This document shows, in pieces, positions 8,492-16,976 of a stretch of 64,000 bases of DNA. The DNA comes from Mycobacterium sp. IS-1264. Lineage in GTDB: Bacteria; Actinomycetota; Actinomycetes; Mycobacteriales; Mycobacteriaceae. A program made the translations under genes and the position numbers. The notes below the pieces were generated by a model. The model ran no database searches. It was not told the DNA's origin and saw only the letters and a program-made list of their open reading frames with translations. The stretch spans positions 1 to 64,000 of the forward strand of contig NZ_MBES01000034.1 of NCBI RefSeq assembly GCF_001954195.1, in the 5' to 3' direction. Numbering within the stretch: the stretch's first letter is position 1; the number at the start of each line of letters is the position of its first letter.

Positions 8492-9439
8492 ATGGTGCTG
8501 ACCGTGCTGCGCTTCAACTTCGCCGCGCCGCAGGGCGAACCGAAGACGCAGAGCAGGATCTTGTCCGCCGCGCTCGAATTGGCGCAGTGGGGCGAATCCC
8601 ACGGCATCACCACGGTCAGCGTCGACGAGCACCACGCGACCGGCCACGGATGGAGCTGCAATCCGATCATGGCGGCGGCAATGTTCTTGGCGCGAACGAC
8701 GAGCCTGATCGCCAGCGTTGACTGCGCGCTCGGCCCGCTGTGGAACCCGGTCCGGCTGGCCGAGGACATCGCGCTGGTCGACAACATGAGCCGAGGACGG
8801 CTGCACACCACCGTGGGATTGGGCTACCGAACCGTCGAATACGACGCGCTGGCGGTGGATTTCAGCCGGCGGGGCGAGCTGATGGACGGCCTGATCGAGC
8901 GAATGCTGTCGGTGTGGGCTGATGTCGGCACGTGGACCCGGCCGCACCCACCGCTGTATGTCGGTGGGGGAGCGCGTGCCACCGCGCGGCGGGCCGCGCG
9001 TTTCCGGCTGCCGCTCAGCCTGGCCGACCACCTACCCGACATCGCCGCCTACTACCGCGAGCTGTGTTCCGAGGTCGGCCTCACGCCATTCGTCATCATG
9101 CCCGGGCCGATCAATCGCGGCATGATCTACCTGCACGAGGATCCGGACCGGGCGTGGGCGGAACTCGGTGAGCACATCCTCTGGGAGGCAGTCACTTACG
9201 GCGAATGGGCAACCGACCATCGTTCACTCATGCACCTGCCGGGAGTCCGGACGCTGGACGAGGTGAAGGCATCGGGACGATACCGATTCCTGACTCCCGA
9301 GCAGCTCATCGCCGAAGTCCGCGAGACCGAGCACTACGGGCCGCTGGTGATGCATCCGCTGGTCGGCGGCATGCCTGTCGACGAAGCATGGAAGTCGGTC
9401 CAGCTCCTCACCGACGTGGTCCTGCCCGCGCTCGGCTGA
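8492..9439 (+). CDS. LLM-class flavin-dependent oxidoreductase
   Basis: A 315-residue luciferase-like monooxygenase (TIM barrel, F420 or FMN dependent). Recognisable features are the early GITTVSVDEHH segment, the PLWNPVRLAEDIALVDNMSRGRL block and GLGYRTVEYDAL. It starts 9 bases after the VOC stop, closing the five-gene operon. It probably performs flavin-linked oxidation of the pathway substrate. Cofactor choice cannot be decided from sequence alone. Confidence 0.88.
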   Translation: MVLTVLRFNFAAPQGEPKTQSRILSAALELAQWGESHGITTVSVDEHHATGHGWSCNPIMAAAMFLARTTSLIASVDCALGPLWNPVRLAEDIALVDNMSRGRLHTTVGLGYRTVEYDALAVDFSRRGELMDGLIERMLSVWADVGTWTRPHPPLYVGGGARATARRAARFRLPLSLADHLPDIAAYYRELCSEVGLTPFVIMPGPINRGMIYLHEDPDRAWAELGEHILWEAVTYGEWATDHRSLMHLPGVRTLDEVKASGRYRFLTPEQLIAEVRETEHYGPLVMHPLVGGMPVDEAWKSVQLLTDVVLPALG

Positions 9440-9525
9440 GTCTTCCTCGCGATTGAAGCCCTCCGGGGCGGGTACTCGGGCATTTCGGGCTAATTCAACG
9501 TGCGCGTAATGGAGAGGAGTGTGCT

Positions 9526-9681
9526 GTGATCATCCTGGGCATCATTCTTTTGATCATCGGTTACTTCACGAGCCTGTCAATCCTGTACACGATCGGCGCA
9601 ATCCTGGTGGTCATCGGTGTGATCTTGTGGATCCTCGGCGCGGTTGGGCGCCCGGTGGCCGGTCGAAAGGTCTGGTTCTAA
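9526..9681 (+). CDS. Small membrane protein (DUF6131-like), 51 residues
   Basis: A GTG-initiated frame preceded by GGAGAGGAGTG. It codes MIILGIILLIIGYFTSLSIL, a central Gly/Ile/Val/Leu segment and the basic tail RPVAGRKVWF. It is almost entirely hydrophobic with two short transmembrane stretches. The pattern matches the small actinobacterial DUF6131-type proteins as I recall them. The strong ribosome site and sequence logic (LGIILLIIGY then VVIGVILWILGAVGR) argue for a real gene. Function unknown. It follows the luciferase-like operon by about 86 bases and may have its own promoter. Confidence 0.75.
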   Translation: MIILGIILLIIGYFTSLSILYTIGAILVVIGVILWILGAVGRPVAGRKVWF

Positions 9682-9748
9682 GGCTGGTTGGTCCGACTGC
9701 TGCCAGGACGCTCAACCCGCGCTCCATGAAACGTGTCATTCGGTGCTG

Positions 9749-11158
9749 TCACGCTCCGGGTGAGACCGCGATGGATTTGGCATCGAGATAGGCGTCGAGG
9801 CCTTCCGGACCCAGTTCGCGACCGTAACCGCTGGCTTTGACGCCGCCGAACGGCGCAAAGGGATCCATGGTGTAGCCCGCATTGATTCCGAAGGTGCCGG
9901 TGCGGATGCGCGTGGCGATGCCCAGGGCTCGATCGGTGTCAGCAGTCCACACCGAACCTGCAAGGCCGTAGTCGGAGTCGTTCGCAATGGCCACCGCATC
10001 GTCCTCGTCGCGATATGGGATGACGGTGATCACCGGCCCGAAGATCTCCTCTTGCGCAATGCGCATAGTGTTCTCTGCGTCGGCGAAGAGGGTGGGTTGG
10101 ACGTACCAGCCGCGCTCGAGGCCGTCGGGCATGTCGGTGCCGCCGATTACGAGTCGCGCGCCTTCGCGTTGACCTATCTTGATGTAGTCGCGGACACGCT
10201 GCTGCTGGCGGTGCGAAACCAGCGGGCCGAGCTGGGTGTCGGGATCGCTCGGATCGCCGACCCGCAAGCCGGCCATTTCGGATGCAAGAGCATCGACATA
10301 CTCATCATGTCGTGGGGCGGGTACCAGAACGCGGGTCAACGCGTTGCAGATCTGGCCGCTGTTGGACAGGCTGGCCGATCGCACTCCGGCGGCGACCTTC
10401 TCGGGTGCGGCGTCATTGAGGACGATCGCGGCCGACTTGCCGCCGAGTTCGAGGCTTACCTTGGTCAGGTTGGCCGCACAAGCCGCGGCGACCGCCCGGC
10501 CCGCCGCCGTGGATCCGGTGAACGAGACCTTGTCGACTTTCGCGTGGGCGACGAGGGCTTCACCGACCGCGGCGTCACCCGGCAGTACGGTGACGACGCC
10601 CGGCGGCAGGTCGATTTGGTCGATCATCTCAGCCAAAAGCAGTGCATCCAAGGGAGATTCGGGGGCGGGCTTGAGCACGACGGTGCAGCCGGCGAGGAGT
10701 GCCGGCACCAGTTTGGCGACGATGAGGAATTGGGGCATGTTCCACGGGACAATCGCGGCGACGACGCCAACGGGCTCCTTGCGGACCTGCACATCGGCGC
10801 CGAAGAAGCCGGGCCGGGTCTCCTGCCAGCGGTATCGATCGGCGAGGTCGCAGAACGCGCGCATCATCATTGCGGGCAGGCCGACTTGGGCGCGCTTCGC
10901 AAAGGTGATGGGGGCGCCAATCTCCGCGGTGATGGTGTCGGCCATTTCGGTGCGGCGCTGGTCGTAGACGTCGGCGAGCCTGCGGATCGCGGCGACGCGC
11001 TCGGCAGGCTCGGAGCGGCCCCAGGGACCAGAGTCGAAGGCCGACCGGGCGGCATCGACGGCGGCGTCGACTTCGTCCGGCCCCGCCGCTGCGACCTCGG
11101 CGATGGGTTGTTCAGTGTGCGGTGAGATGACTTCCAAAGCCTCCGCCTGCGACCGCAT
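9749..11158 (-). CDS. Aldehyde dehydrogenase (NAD(P)+)
   Basis: A 469-residue ALDH-superfamily enzyme oxidising an aldehyde to the acid. The active site is complete: PWNMPQF (N140), KPAPESPL, GSTAAGRAV nucleotide loop, general base E237 in LELGGK and nucleophile C271 in NSGQIC. The start at 11158 follows GGGAGG six bases upstream; the further ATG ten codons up lacks one. It is divergent from Rieske oxygenase 1 across a 93-bp region holding the putative MarR operator, so it probably belongs to the same regulon. Confidence 0.92.
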   Translation of the reverse strand: MRSQAEALEVISPHTEQPIAEVAAAGPDEVDAAVDAARSAFDSGPWGRSEPAERVAAIRRLADVYDQRRTEMADTITAEIGAPITFAKRAQVGLPAMMMRAFCDLADRYRWQETRPGFFGADVQVRKEPVGVVAAIVPWNMPQFLIVAKLVPALLAGCTVVLKPAPESPLDALLLAEMIDQIDLPPGVVTVLPGDAAVGEALVAHAKVDKVSFTGSTAAGRAVAAACAANLTKVSLELGGKSAAIVLNDAAPEKVAAGVRSASLSNSGQICNALTRVLVPAPRHDEYVDALASEMAGLRVGDPSDPDTQLGPLVSHRQQQRVRDYIKIGQREGARLVIGGTDMPDGLERGWYVQPTLFADAENTMRIAQEEIFGPVITVIPYRDEDDAVAIANDSDYGLAGSVWTADTDRALGIATRIRTGTFGINAGYTMDPFAPFGGVKASGYGRELGPEGLDAYLDAKSIAVSPGA

Positions 11159-11182
11159 TGTGCGCCTCCCTTGTATGCGCAA

Positions 11183-11200
11183 TATCAACTACTTGCGATT
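11183..11200. promoter_or_regulatory. Putative MarR operator, site 1
   Basis: TATCAACTACTTGCGATT in the divergent gap, 24 bases upstream of the aldehyde dehydrogenase start and 51 bases upstream of the Rieske-1 start. The identical 18-mer occurs inverted at 14602-14619 before the ferredoxin gene, and both copies are followed at similar distance by ATATAC. This is direct sequence evidence of a shared site. Assignment to the MarR protein encoded between them is inference. Confidence 0.65.
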
Positions 11201-11251
11201 CGAGTCTCGAGCATATACCGTCGGCCCGACGGACTTAGGACAGGAGCGGTT

Positions 11252-12520
11252 ATGGCTCGATTCCCCAAGCCCTCGGAAGGCAGCTGGACGCAGCATTATC
11301 CTGAGTTGGGCACCGAGCCGGTGTCCTACGAGGACTCAATCAACCCCGAGATATACGAGCTGGAGCGCGAGGCGATCTTCAAACGCGCCTGGCTGAATGT
11401 GGGCCGGGTCGAACAGCTTCCCCGTAAGGGCAGCTACTTCACCAAAGAGCTTAAGGTGGCCAACACCTCGATCATCCTGGTGCGCACCGCATCTGGAGAC
11501 GTCAAGGCCTATCACAACGTCTGCCGGCATCGCGGCAACAAACTGGTGTGGAACGACATGCCACTGGAGGAGACCAGCGGCGTGTGCCGCCAGTTCACTT
11601 GCAAGTACCACGCCTGGCGTTACGACCTCGACGGCAACCTGACCTTCGTGCAACAGGAGGAGGAGTTTTTCGATCTCGACAAGAGCCGCTACGGGCTGGT
11701 ATCGGTGCACTGCGATGTCTGGGAAGGATTTATCTTCGTCAACTTCGCCAAGAAACCCGACCAGTCGCTGCGCGAGTTTCTGGGGCCGATGGTGACGGAT
11801 CTCGAGGGCTACCCGTTCGGCAAGCTGACCTCGCGCTGGTGCTATCGCTCGCGGGTGAAAGCGAACTGGAAGCTGTACATGGACGCGTTCCAGGAGTTCT
11901 ATCACGCCCCGGTACTGCATGCGAACCAGTCGCCGACGGCCTATTCGAAGGCGGCCGCCGAGGCGGGTTTTGAGGCCCCGCATTATCGCCTGGACGGCCC
12001 CCACCGGTTGGTCAGCACGTCGGGGGTGCGGGCCTGGGAGATGTCTGAGGAGATGCGCAAGCCGATCGAGGACATCTGCCAGAGCGGACTGTTCGGGCCG
12101 TGGGAGAAGCCGGATTTGGGGGAGATGCCCGTGGGCCTGAATCCCGCGAAATGTGATCCGTGGGGCCTGGATTCGTTCCAGCTGTTCCCCAACTTCGTCG
12201 TGCTGTTCTGGGGCCAGGGCTGGTATCTGACCTACCACTATTGGCCGACTTCCTACAACAGCCATGTCTTCGAGGGCACACTGTATTTCCCCGAGCCGCG
12301 CACCCCGCGCGACCGCGTCGCTCAGGAACTCGCAGCGGTGACGTTCAAGGAATACGGCCTGCAGGACGCCAACACTCTGGAGGCGACCCAGAGCATGATC
12401 GAGTCGCGCGCAATCGACAAGTTCCTACTCAACGACCAGGAAATCCTGCTGCGCCATTTGCACAAGGAGACCGCGGCCTGGATCGACGAGTACCGCCGCA
12501 CGACCAAGGCGGGAGCATGA
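11252..12520 (+). CDS. Rieske [2Fe-2S] aromatic ring-hydroxylating oxygenase, large subunit (copy 1)
   Basis: A 422-residue Rieske non-heme iron oxygenase alpha subunit. The Rieske cluster ligands are CRH (C91, H93) and CKYH (C117, H120). The mononuclear iron site is DAFQEFYHAPVLH (H218, H223). The ATG follows CAGGAG. It is about the same length as, and collinear throughout with, the copy at 15705. The downstream small gene overlaps its stop (ATGA). It would need a reductase and ferredoxin; the ferredoxin at 14631 is a candidate donor. The substrate is unknown. Confidence 0.92.
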   Translation: MARFPKPSEGSWTQHYPELGTEPVSYEDSINPEIYELEREAIFKRAWLNVGRVEQLPRKGSYFTKELKVANTSIILVRTASGDVKAYHNVCRHRGNKLVWNDMPLEETSGVCRQFTCKYHAWRYDLDGNLTFVQQEEEFFDLDKSRYGLVSVHCDVWEGFIFVNFAKKPDQSLREFLGPMVTDLEGYPFGKLTSRWCYRSRVKANWKLYMDAFQEFYHAPVLHANQSPTAYSKAAAEAGFEAPHYRLDGPHRLVSTSGVRAWEMSEEMRKPIEDICQSGLFGPWEKPDLGEMPVGLNPAKCDPWGLDSFQLFPNFVVLFWGQGWYLTYHYWPTSYNSHVFEGTLYFPEPRTPRDRVAQELAAVTFKEYGLQDANTLEATQSMIESRAIDKFLLNDQEILLRHLHKETAAWIDEYRRTTKAGA

Positions 12521-12855
12521 ACACGATGCGCGCTTTGCTGCCAACCGAATTCGCCGACCTCGAGCCCTTCACCGAGTGGTGCCTGGCCACCGAACCGGAA
12601 CGCTACGCCAAGCGCCTGGCGAGCACGATGATCGAAATGAAGGCCTTTTACGACGCGATCACCCCGCGAGCCGAGGAGGCCCTCGCCTACTGCGACAAGT
12701 TTCCCCTCGACGACCTGCCCGAGGACGTGCTGAATCTGATGCACCTGCTGTATTCGATGATTATGGTGTCGTTTCCGGTGGAGTGCTGGAAGCAGCCTCG
12801 CGTACCCGATTCCGGTGCTTCCACCCTGGACTGCGTATCCGAGCCCGTGCCGTGA
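12517..12855 (+). CDS. Small Rieske-associated protein of unknown function (copy 1)
   Basis: A 112-residue acidic, helix-rich protein that I cannot assign to a named family. Its core, WCLATEPERYAKRLASTM, then EMKAFYDA, YCDKFPLDDLPEDVLNLMHLLYS, is matched by the protein at 16977-17312, which also directly follows a Rieske oxygenase. It is translationally coupled to the oxygenase (ATGA) and to the amidohydrolase (GTGA). It has no signal peptide, and the conserved Cys residues (WC, YC) are shared with its paralogue. A subunit or assembly partner of the Rieske enzyme is the simplest inference. It does not look like the classical beta subunit. Confidence 0.8.
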   Translation: MNTMRALLPTEFADLEPFTEWCLATEPERYAKRLASTMIEMKAFYDAITPRAEEALAYCDKFPLDDLPEDVLNLMHLLYSMIMVSFPVECWKQPRVPDSGASTLDCVSEPVP

Positions 12856-14105
12856 CCGGTGTGACCGTCCTGCGGGCGGCCCGCTGGGCCGACGTCGACG
12901 CCGGACAGGTTTGCTCACCGGCCGTTGTGGTGGTCGACGGGCAGCGCATTGCCGCGGTCAATCCCGAAGGGCCGCTGCCGGATTCGGCTACGGTCGTCGA
13001 CCTCGGCGACGTCACGCTGCTGCCGGGCCTGATGGACATGGAACTCAATCTGCTCATCGGTGGGCCTGGCGGGCCCGAGGGCCTGCCGGCGCCGATGCAC
13101 GGAGTTCAGGACGACCCGGCCTATCGCACACTGCGCGGCGCGGTCAACGCGCGCACCACACTTGAGGCCGGATTCACCACCGTGCGCAACCTCGGGCTCA
13201 TGGTCAAGACCGGGGGCTACCTGCTCGACGTCGCGCTACAGCGGGCCATCGACCAGGGCTGGCACGCGGGCCCTCGTATCTTTCCCGCGGGCCATGCCGT
13301 CACCCCCTACGGGGGCCACCTGGACCCCACAGTGTTTCAGCGGCTGGCGCCGGGAATCATGCCGCTGTCGGTTGCGGAGGGCATCGCCAACGGTGTACCC
13401 GACGTCATCGCATGCGTGCGTTACCAGATTCGCCACGGCGCCAAGCTCATTAAGGTCTCGGCATCGGGCGGTGTCATGTCGCACAGCACCGCTCCCGGCG
13501 CCCAGCAGTATTCCGATGCGGAGTTCGCCGCGATCGCCGACGAGGCCCACCGCGCCGGCGTCCGGGTGGCCGCGCACGCCGTCGGCGACACCGCGATCCG
13601 CGCGTGCATTCGCGCCGGGATCGACTGCATCGAGCACGGGTTTCTGGCCACCGACGAGACAATCCAGATGATGGTCGATAACGGCACCTTCCTGGTTTCC
13701 ACCACCTATCTCACCGAGGCGATGGCCATCGACCGGATCGCGCCTGAACTGCGCAGGAAGGCGGAGGAGGTGTTCCCTCGCGCAAAGTCGATGTTGCCCA
13801 AGGCGATCGCCGCCGGGGTGCGTATCGCATGCGGCACCGACGCACCGGCTATCCCGCACGGCGACAACGCCAGGGAGCTGGAGGCGCTAGTGGCGCGCGG
13901 CATGACGCCCATGCAGGCAATCCGCGCGGCTACGGTGGTGGCCGCCGAACTTGTCGAGGCCGATCACGAGTTGGGCCGCCTCAAACCCGGCTACCTCGCC
14001 GACATCATCGCCGTGCCCGGGGACCCCTCCCGCGACATCGCCACCACACTCGAGGTCTCGTTCGTCATGAAGGATGGACGCATCTACAAGTCGCTGTCGG
14101 CCTGA
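12852..14105 (+). CDS. Amidohydrolase family protein
   Basis: A 417-residue amidohydrolase-superfamily barrel. It has the N-terminal beta-sandwich (VVVDGQRIAAV), LPGLMDM entry strand, AKLIKVSASGG (candidate bridging Lys), RVAAHAVG, CIEHG and CGTDAP (catalytic Asp) and the C-terminal GYLADIIAV. The usual HxH after PGLxD is absent (DMELNL here). The GTG start overlaps the previous stop (GTGA). Family members cleave amide or C-N bonds or hydrate rings. Its place beside a Rieske oxygenase suggests hydrolysis of a pathway intermediate. Confidence 0.85.
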   Translation: MTGVTVLRAARWADVDAGQVCSPAVVVVDGQRIAAVNPEGPLPDSATVVDLGDVTLLPGLMDMELNLLIGGPGGPEGLPAPMHGVQDDPAYRTLRGAVNARTTLEAGFTTVRNLGLMVKTGGYLLDVALQRAIDQGWHAGPRIFPAGHAVTPYGGHLDPTVFQRLAPGIMPLSVAEGIANGVPDVIACVRYQIRHGAKLIKVSASGGVMSHSTAPGAQQYSDAEFAAIADEAHRAGVRVAAHAVGDTAIRACIRAGIDCIEHGFLATDETIQMMVDNGTFLVSTTYLTEAMAIDRIAPELRRKAEEVFPRAKSMLPKAIAAGVRIACGTDAPAIPHGDNARELEALVARGMTPMQAIRAATVVAAELVEADHELGRLKPGYLADIIAVPGDPSRDIATTLEVSFVMKDGRIYKSLSA

Positions 14106-14123
14106 CCGGGCGAGGAGAAGAGA

Positions 14124-14576
14124 ATGGAACTCACCGAAAACATCCTTTGGCTGCTCAAGCAAGCCTTTTACTTCTCGCTGACCAGCGTGAATGACGCGAT
14201 CAGTAGCCACGGAGTCAGCACGGCTCAGATCGGCGTGCTGCGCCAACTCTCCAACGAACCCGGCCTGTCCGGCGCCGAACTCGCCCGGCGTCTGCTGATC
14301 AGCCCCCAGGGTGTTCAGCTGGCGCTCACCACGCTCGAACGCCGCGGCCTGGTTGAGCGAAAGCAAGACCCAGAGCACAAGCGAATTCTGCAGGCTTACC
14401 TCACCGACGCGGGGCGTGACGTCGTGGCCATCGTGCTCAGCGACGCCATGGCCGCTCACGAGAAGGTGTTCGGCGTCCTCAACGTCGAGGAACAAGAGAC
14501 TTTGCGTGAGCTGCTGAGCCGTGTGGTCGAAAAGGGCACCGGCCACGAGCTCTTCAAAGACCACATCGAAAACTGA
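14124..14576 (+). CDS. MarR family transcriptional regulator
   Basis: A 150-residue winged-helix regulator: helices flanking VSTAQIGVLRQL, recognition region GAELARRLLISPQGVQLALTTLERRGLV, wing ERKQDPEHKRILQAYLT and a C-terminal dimerisation helix. A strong Shine-Dalgarno (GAGGAG) precedes the ATG. It is the last gene of the Rieske-1 operon and directly precedes the ferredoxin operon. The repeated motif upstream of both operons is its likely binding site. MarR proteins usually release DNA on binding an aromatic ligand. Confidence 0.92.
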   Translation: MELTENILWLLKQAFYFSLTSVNDAISSHGVSTAQIGVLRQLSNEPGLSGAELARRLLISPQGVQLALTTLERRGLVERKQDPEHKRILQAYLTDAGRDVVAIVLSDAMAAHEKVFGVLNVEEQETLRELLSRVVEKGTGHELFKDHIEN

Positions 14577-14590
14577 TCCGGTATATCTAG

Positions 14591-14619
14591 TACTTGAGAT
14601 CAATCGCAAGTAGTTGATA
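14591..14619. promoter_or_regulatory. Putative MarR operator, site 2
   Basis: This site contains the exact inverse of the 18-mer at 11183 (AATCGCAAGTAGTTGATA, 14602-14619). Together with preceding bases it forms the inverted repeat TACTTG-N10-CAAGTA (14591-14596 and 14607-14612). It ends 11 bases before the ferredoxin ATG, so a bound repressor would block initiation of the second catabolic operon. Confidence 0.65.
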
Positions 14620-14630
14620 CTCTTTCCCGG

Positions 14631-14942
14631 ATGAATGATCCCGCTCCGACGCTTGCTGACGATGTCGTCACCGAAGAGGTGACCATCGAGCTTGATCGGC
14701 GCACCACCAAGGCGCATTACTCACCCGGGGACACCTTGCTGCAGACGGCCCGCATGGCGGGTCTGAGTCCACCGTCATCATGTGAGATCGGTTCCTGCGG
14801 AACATGTATGGCCCGCTTGACCGAGGGCAGCGCCCGGATGATCAACAACGACGCACTTGAGGACGACGAGCTAGACGAGGGGTGGGTGCTGACTTGTCAG
14901 GCTCTACCAACCAGTCGCACCGTACGGGTGGTGTACGAATGA
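14631..14942 (+). CDS. [2Fe-2S] plant-type ferredoxin
   Basis: A 103-residue ferredoxin with the plant-type cluster signature CEIGSCGTC (C51, C56, C59) and fourth ligand C89 in VLTCQA. It probably passes electrons to one or both Rieske oxygenases. No flavin reductase is encoded nearby, so a genomic reductase elsewhere must serve it. First gene of an operon running to 19063; its stop overlaps the SDR start (ATGA). Confidence 0.92.
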   Translation: MNDPAPTLADDVVTEEVTIELDRRTTKAHYSPGDTLLQTARMAGLSPPSSCEIGSCGTCMARLTEGSARMINNDALEDDELDEGWVLTCQALPTSRTVRVVYE

Positions 14943-15682
14943 ACAGGGTTGCGGTGGTGACCGGCGGCGCCTCGGGCATGGGCGAGGCGACCTGTCACGA
15001 ACTGGGCCGGCGGGGCCGCAAGATCGGGGTCCTAGACGTCAACGAGCAGGCGGCCCAACGCGTCACCGAAGATCTTCGCGCGGAGGGGATCACCGCCGTC
15101 GGCGTCGGCGCCGACGTCACCGACCGAGCCGCCGTTGAGCAGGCGTTCGCGAAGGTGCGCAGCGAAATGGGTCCGATCTCCGTGCTGGTGACCAGCGCGG
15201 GAATGTTCGGGCATTCGCCGTTCACCGACATCACCCCCGAATCCTGGTCGAAAATCATCGACGTCAACCTGACGGGCACCTTCCACTGCTGCCAGGTCGC
15301 GATCCCGGACATGGTCGCCGCGAAATGGGGCCGGATTGTGATGATCTCATCGTCCAGCGCCCAGCGCGGATCGCCGTTCGCCGCTCACTACGCGGCGTCC
15401 AAGGGCGCGGTCATCACCCTCACCAAGTCGCTGGCCCGCGAGTACGCGGCCCACGGGATCACCGTCAACAACATCCCGCCATCGGGCATCGAGACACCAA
15501 TGCAGCATCAGGCGCAGGCCGCGGGACTTGTGAAGTCCAACGAGGAGATCGCCCGGAACATCCCGGTGGGGCATCTGGGCACCGGTGCCGACATCGCCGC
15601 GGCGGTCGGTTTCCTGTGTTCGGACCAGGCGGGCTTCATCACCGGCCAGGTGCTGGGTGTCAACGGCGGAGCGGTGATGTGA
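14939..15682 (+). CDS. SDR family oxidoreductase
   Basis: A 247-residue classical SDR: VVTGGASGMGEAT, catalytic Ser in ISSSSAQ and YxxxK in YAASKG, PPSGIETPM substrate loop and GVNGGAVM end. In a Rieske operon it could act as a dihydrodiol or hydroxyacyl dehydrogenase. It is similar in its last half to the SDR at 38785. Translationally coupled to the ferredoxin. Confidence 0.9.
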   Translation: MNRVAVVTGGASGMGEATCHELGRRGRKIGVLDVNEQAAQRVTEDLRAEGITAVGVGADVTDRAAVEQAFAKVRSEMGPISVLVTSAGMFGHSPFTDITPESWSKIIDVNLTGTFHCCQVAIPDMVAAKWGRIVMISSSSAQRGSPFAAHYAASKGAVITLTKSLAREYAAHGITVNNIPPSGIETPMQHQAQAAGLVKSNEEIARNIPVGHLGTGADIAAAVGFLCSDQAGFITGQVLGVNGGAVM

Positions 15683-15704
15683 CTGTGCGACAAGGAGGTT
15701 CACG

Positions 15705-16973
15705 ATGACACGATCCGGTAGGCCCTCGGAGGGCTCCTGGACCGAGCACTATCCCGAACTCGGGACCGGCCCCGTATCGTTCCGCGATTCGACGTCGCCG
15801 GAGTTCTTCGAGCTGGAACGTGAAGCGGTATTCAAACGGGCGTGGCTGAACGTCGCCCGTATCGAGGAACTGCCTCGCGTCGGCAGTTATGTCACCAAGG
15901 AGATCGAGGTCGCCCGGGTTTCGGTCATCCTCGTCAAAGGTCGCGACGAACGCATTCGCGCCTTCTACAACATCTGCCGCCATCGCGGAAATAAGCTGGT
16001 GTGGAACGACTTTCCCGGCGAGGCAGTACAGGGGACGTGCCGCCAATTCACGTGCAAGTATCACGGCTGGCGCTACGGCCTTGACGGTGCGCTGACGTTC
16101 GTGCAGCAGCCCTCGGAGTTCTTCGACCTCGACACGACCGACTACGGACTGAAGCCGGTGCACTGCGACGTGTGGAATGGGTTCATTTTCATCAACTTTG
16201 ATGCCGAGCCGCGCCAGAGCCTGCGCGAGTTCCTCGGCCCGATGATCACCGGCCTGGACGACTACCCGTTCGGGAAGCTGACCGAACGTTACGAGTGGGT
16301 CGCGCACAACAACAGCAACTGGAAAATCTTCGCCGACGCGTTCCAGGAGTACTACCACGTGCCCTCGCTGCACCCGCAGCAGGTGCCCTCAGCGGTGCGC
16401 GACCCGAACGCCGGATTCACCTGCGGGCACTTCCAACTCGACGGCCCCCACCGGCTGGTGTCGACCGCGGGACGGCGTCGCTGGCTGCTGCCGCCCGAGT
16501 GCATGTATCCGATCGAGCGGGCCACCCAAAGCGGGCTCGTCGGCCCGTGGCGCACCCCGGACATCGGCGAGCTGCCGGCCGGGCTGAATCCCGGTGGCAT
16601 TGAGCCGTGGGGAATCAGCAATTTTCAGATATTCCCGAATACCGAGATATTGATCTACGGCGGCTGGTATCTGCTGTATCGGTACTGGCCCACCTCCTAC
16701 AACACCCACCGGTTTGAGGCCTACACGTACTTTCACCCGGCCCGCACGGTGCGGGAGCGCATCGAACACGAAGTCGCCGCGGTGGTGCTCAAGGAGTTCG
16801 CCCTGCAGGACGCCGGCATGCTCGGTGGCACGCAGGCGGCGCTGGAGTACGGCATCGTCGACGGGTTCCCGCTCAACGACCAGGAAATCCTGGTGCGCCA
16901 CCTGCACAAGGTCATCGTCGATTGGGTCGACGCATACCAGCGCGAAAACACCGCGGCACCGGCGGGAGTGTGA
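15705..16973 (+). CDS. Rieske [2Fe-2S] ring-hydroxylating oxygenase, large subunit (copy 2)
   Basis: A 422-residue paralogue of the oxygenase at 11252, collinear from SEGSWT-HYPELGT to the C-terminus. Rieske ligands are again CRH (C91, H93) and CKYH (C117, H120). The iron site is DAFQEYYHVPSLH. It has an excellent Shine-Dalgarno (AAGGAGG). It is followed four bases after the stop by its own small partner gene. Two differing oxygenases within one regulon suggest sequential hydroxylations or different substrates. Confidence 0.92.
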   Translation: MTRSGRPSEGSWTEHYPELGTGPVSFRDSTSPEFFELEREAVFKRAWLNVARIEELPRVGSYVTKEIEVARVSVILVKGRDERIRAFYNICRHRGNKLVWNDFPGEAVQGTCRQFTCKYHGWRYGLDGALTFVQQPSEFFDLDTTDYGLKPVHCDVWNGFIFINFDAEPRQSLREFLGPMITGLDDYPFGKLTERYEWVAHNNSNWKIFADAFQEYYHVPSLHPQQVPSAVRDPNAGFTCGHFQLDGPHRLVSTAGRRRWLLPPECMYPIERATQSGLVGPWRTPDIGELPAGLNPGGIEPWGISNFQIFPNTEILIYGGWYLLYRYWPTSYNTHRFEAYTYFHPARTVRERIEHEVAAVVLKEFALQDAGMLGGTQAALEYGIVDGFPLNDQEILVRHLHKVIVDWVDAYQRENTAAPAGV

Positions 16974-16976
16974 CCC

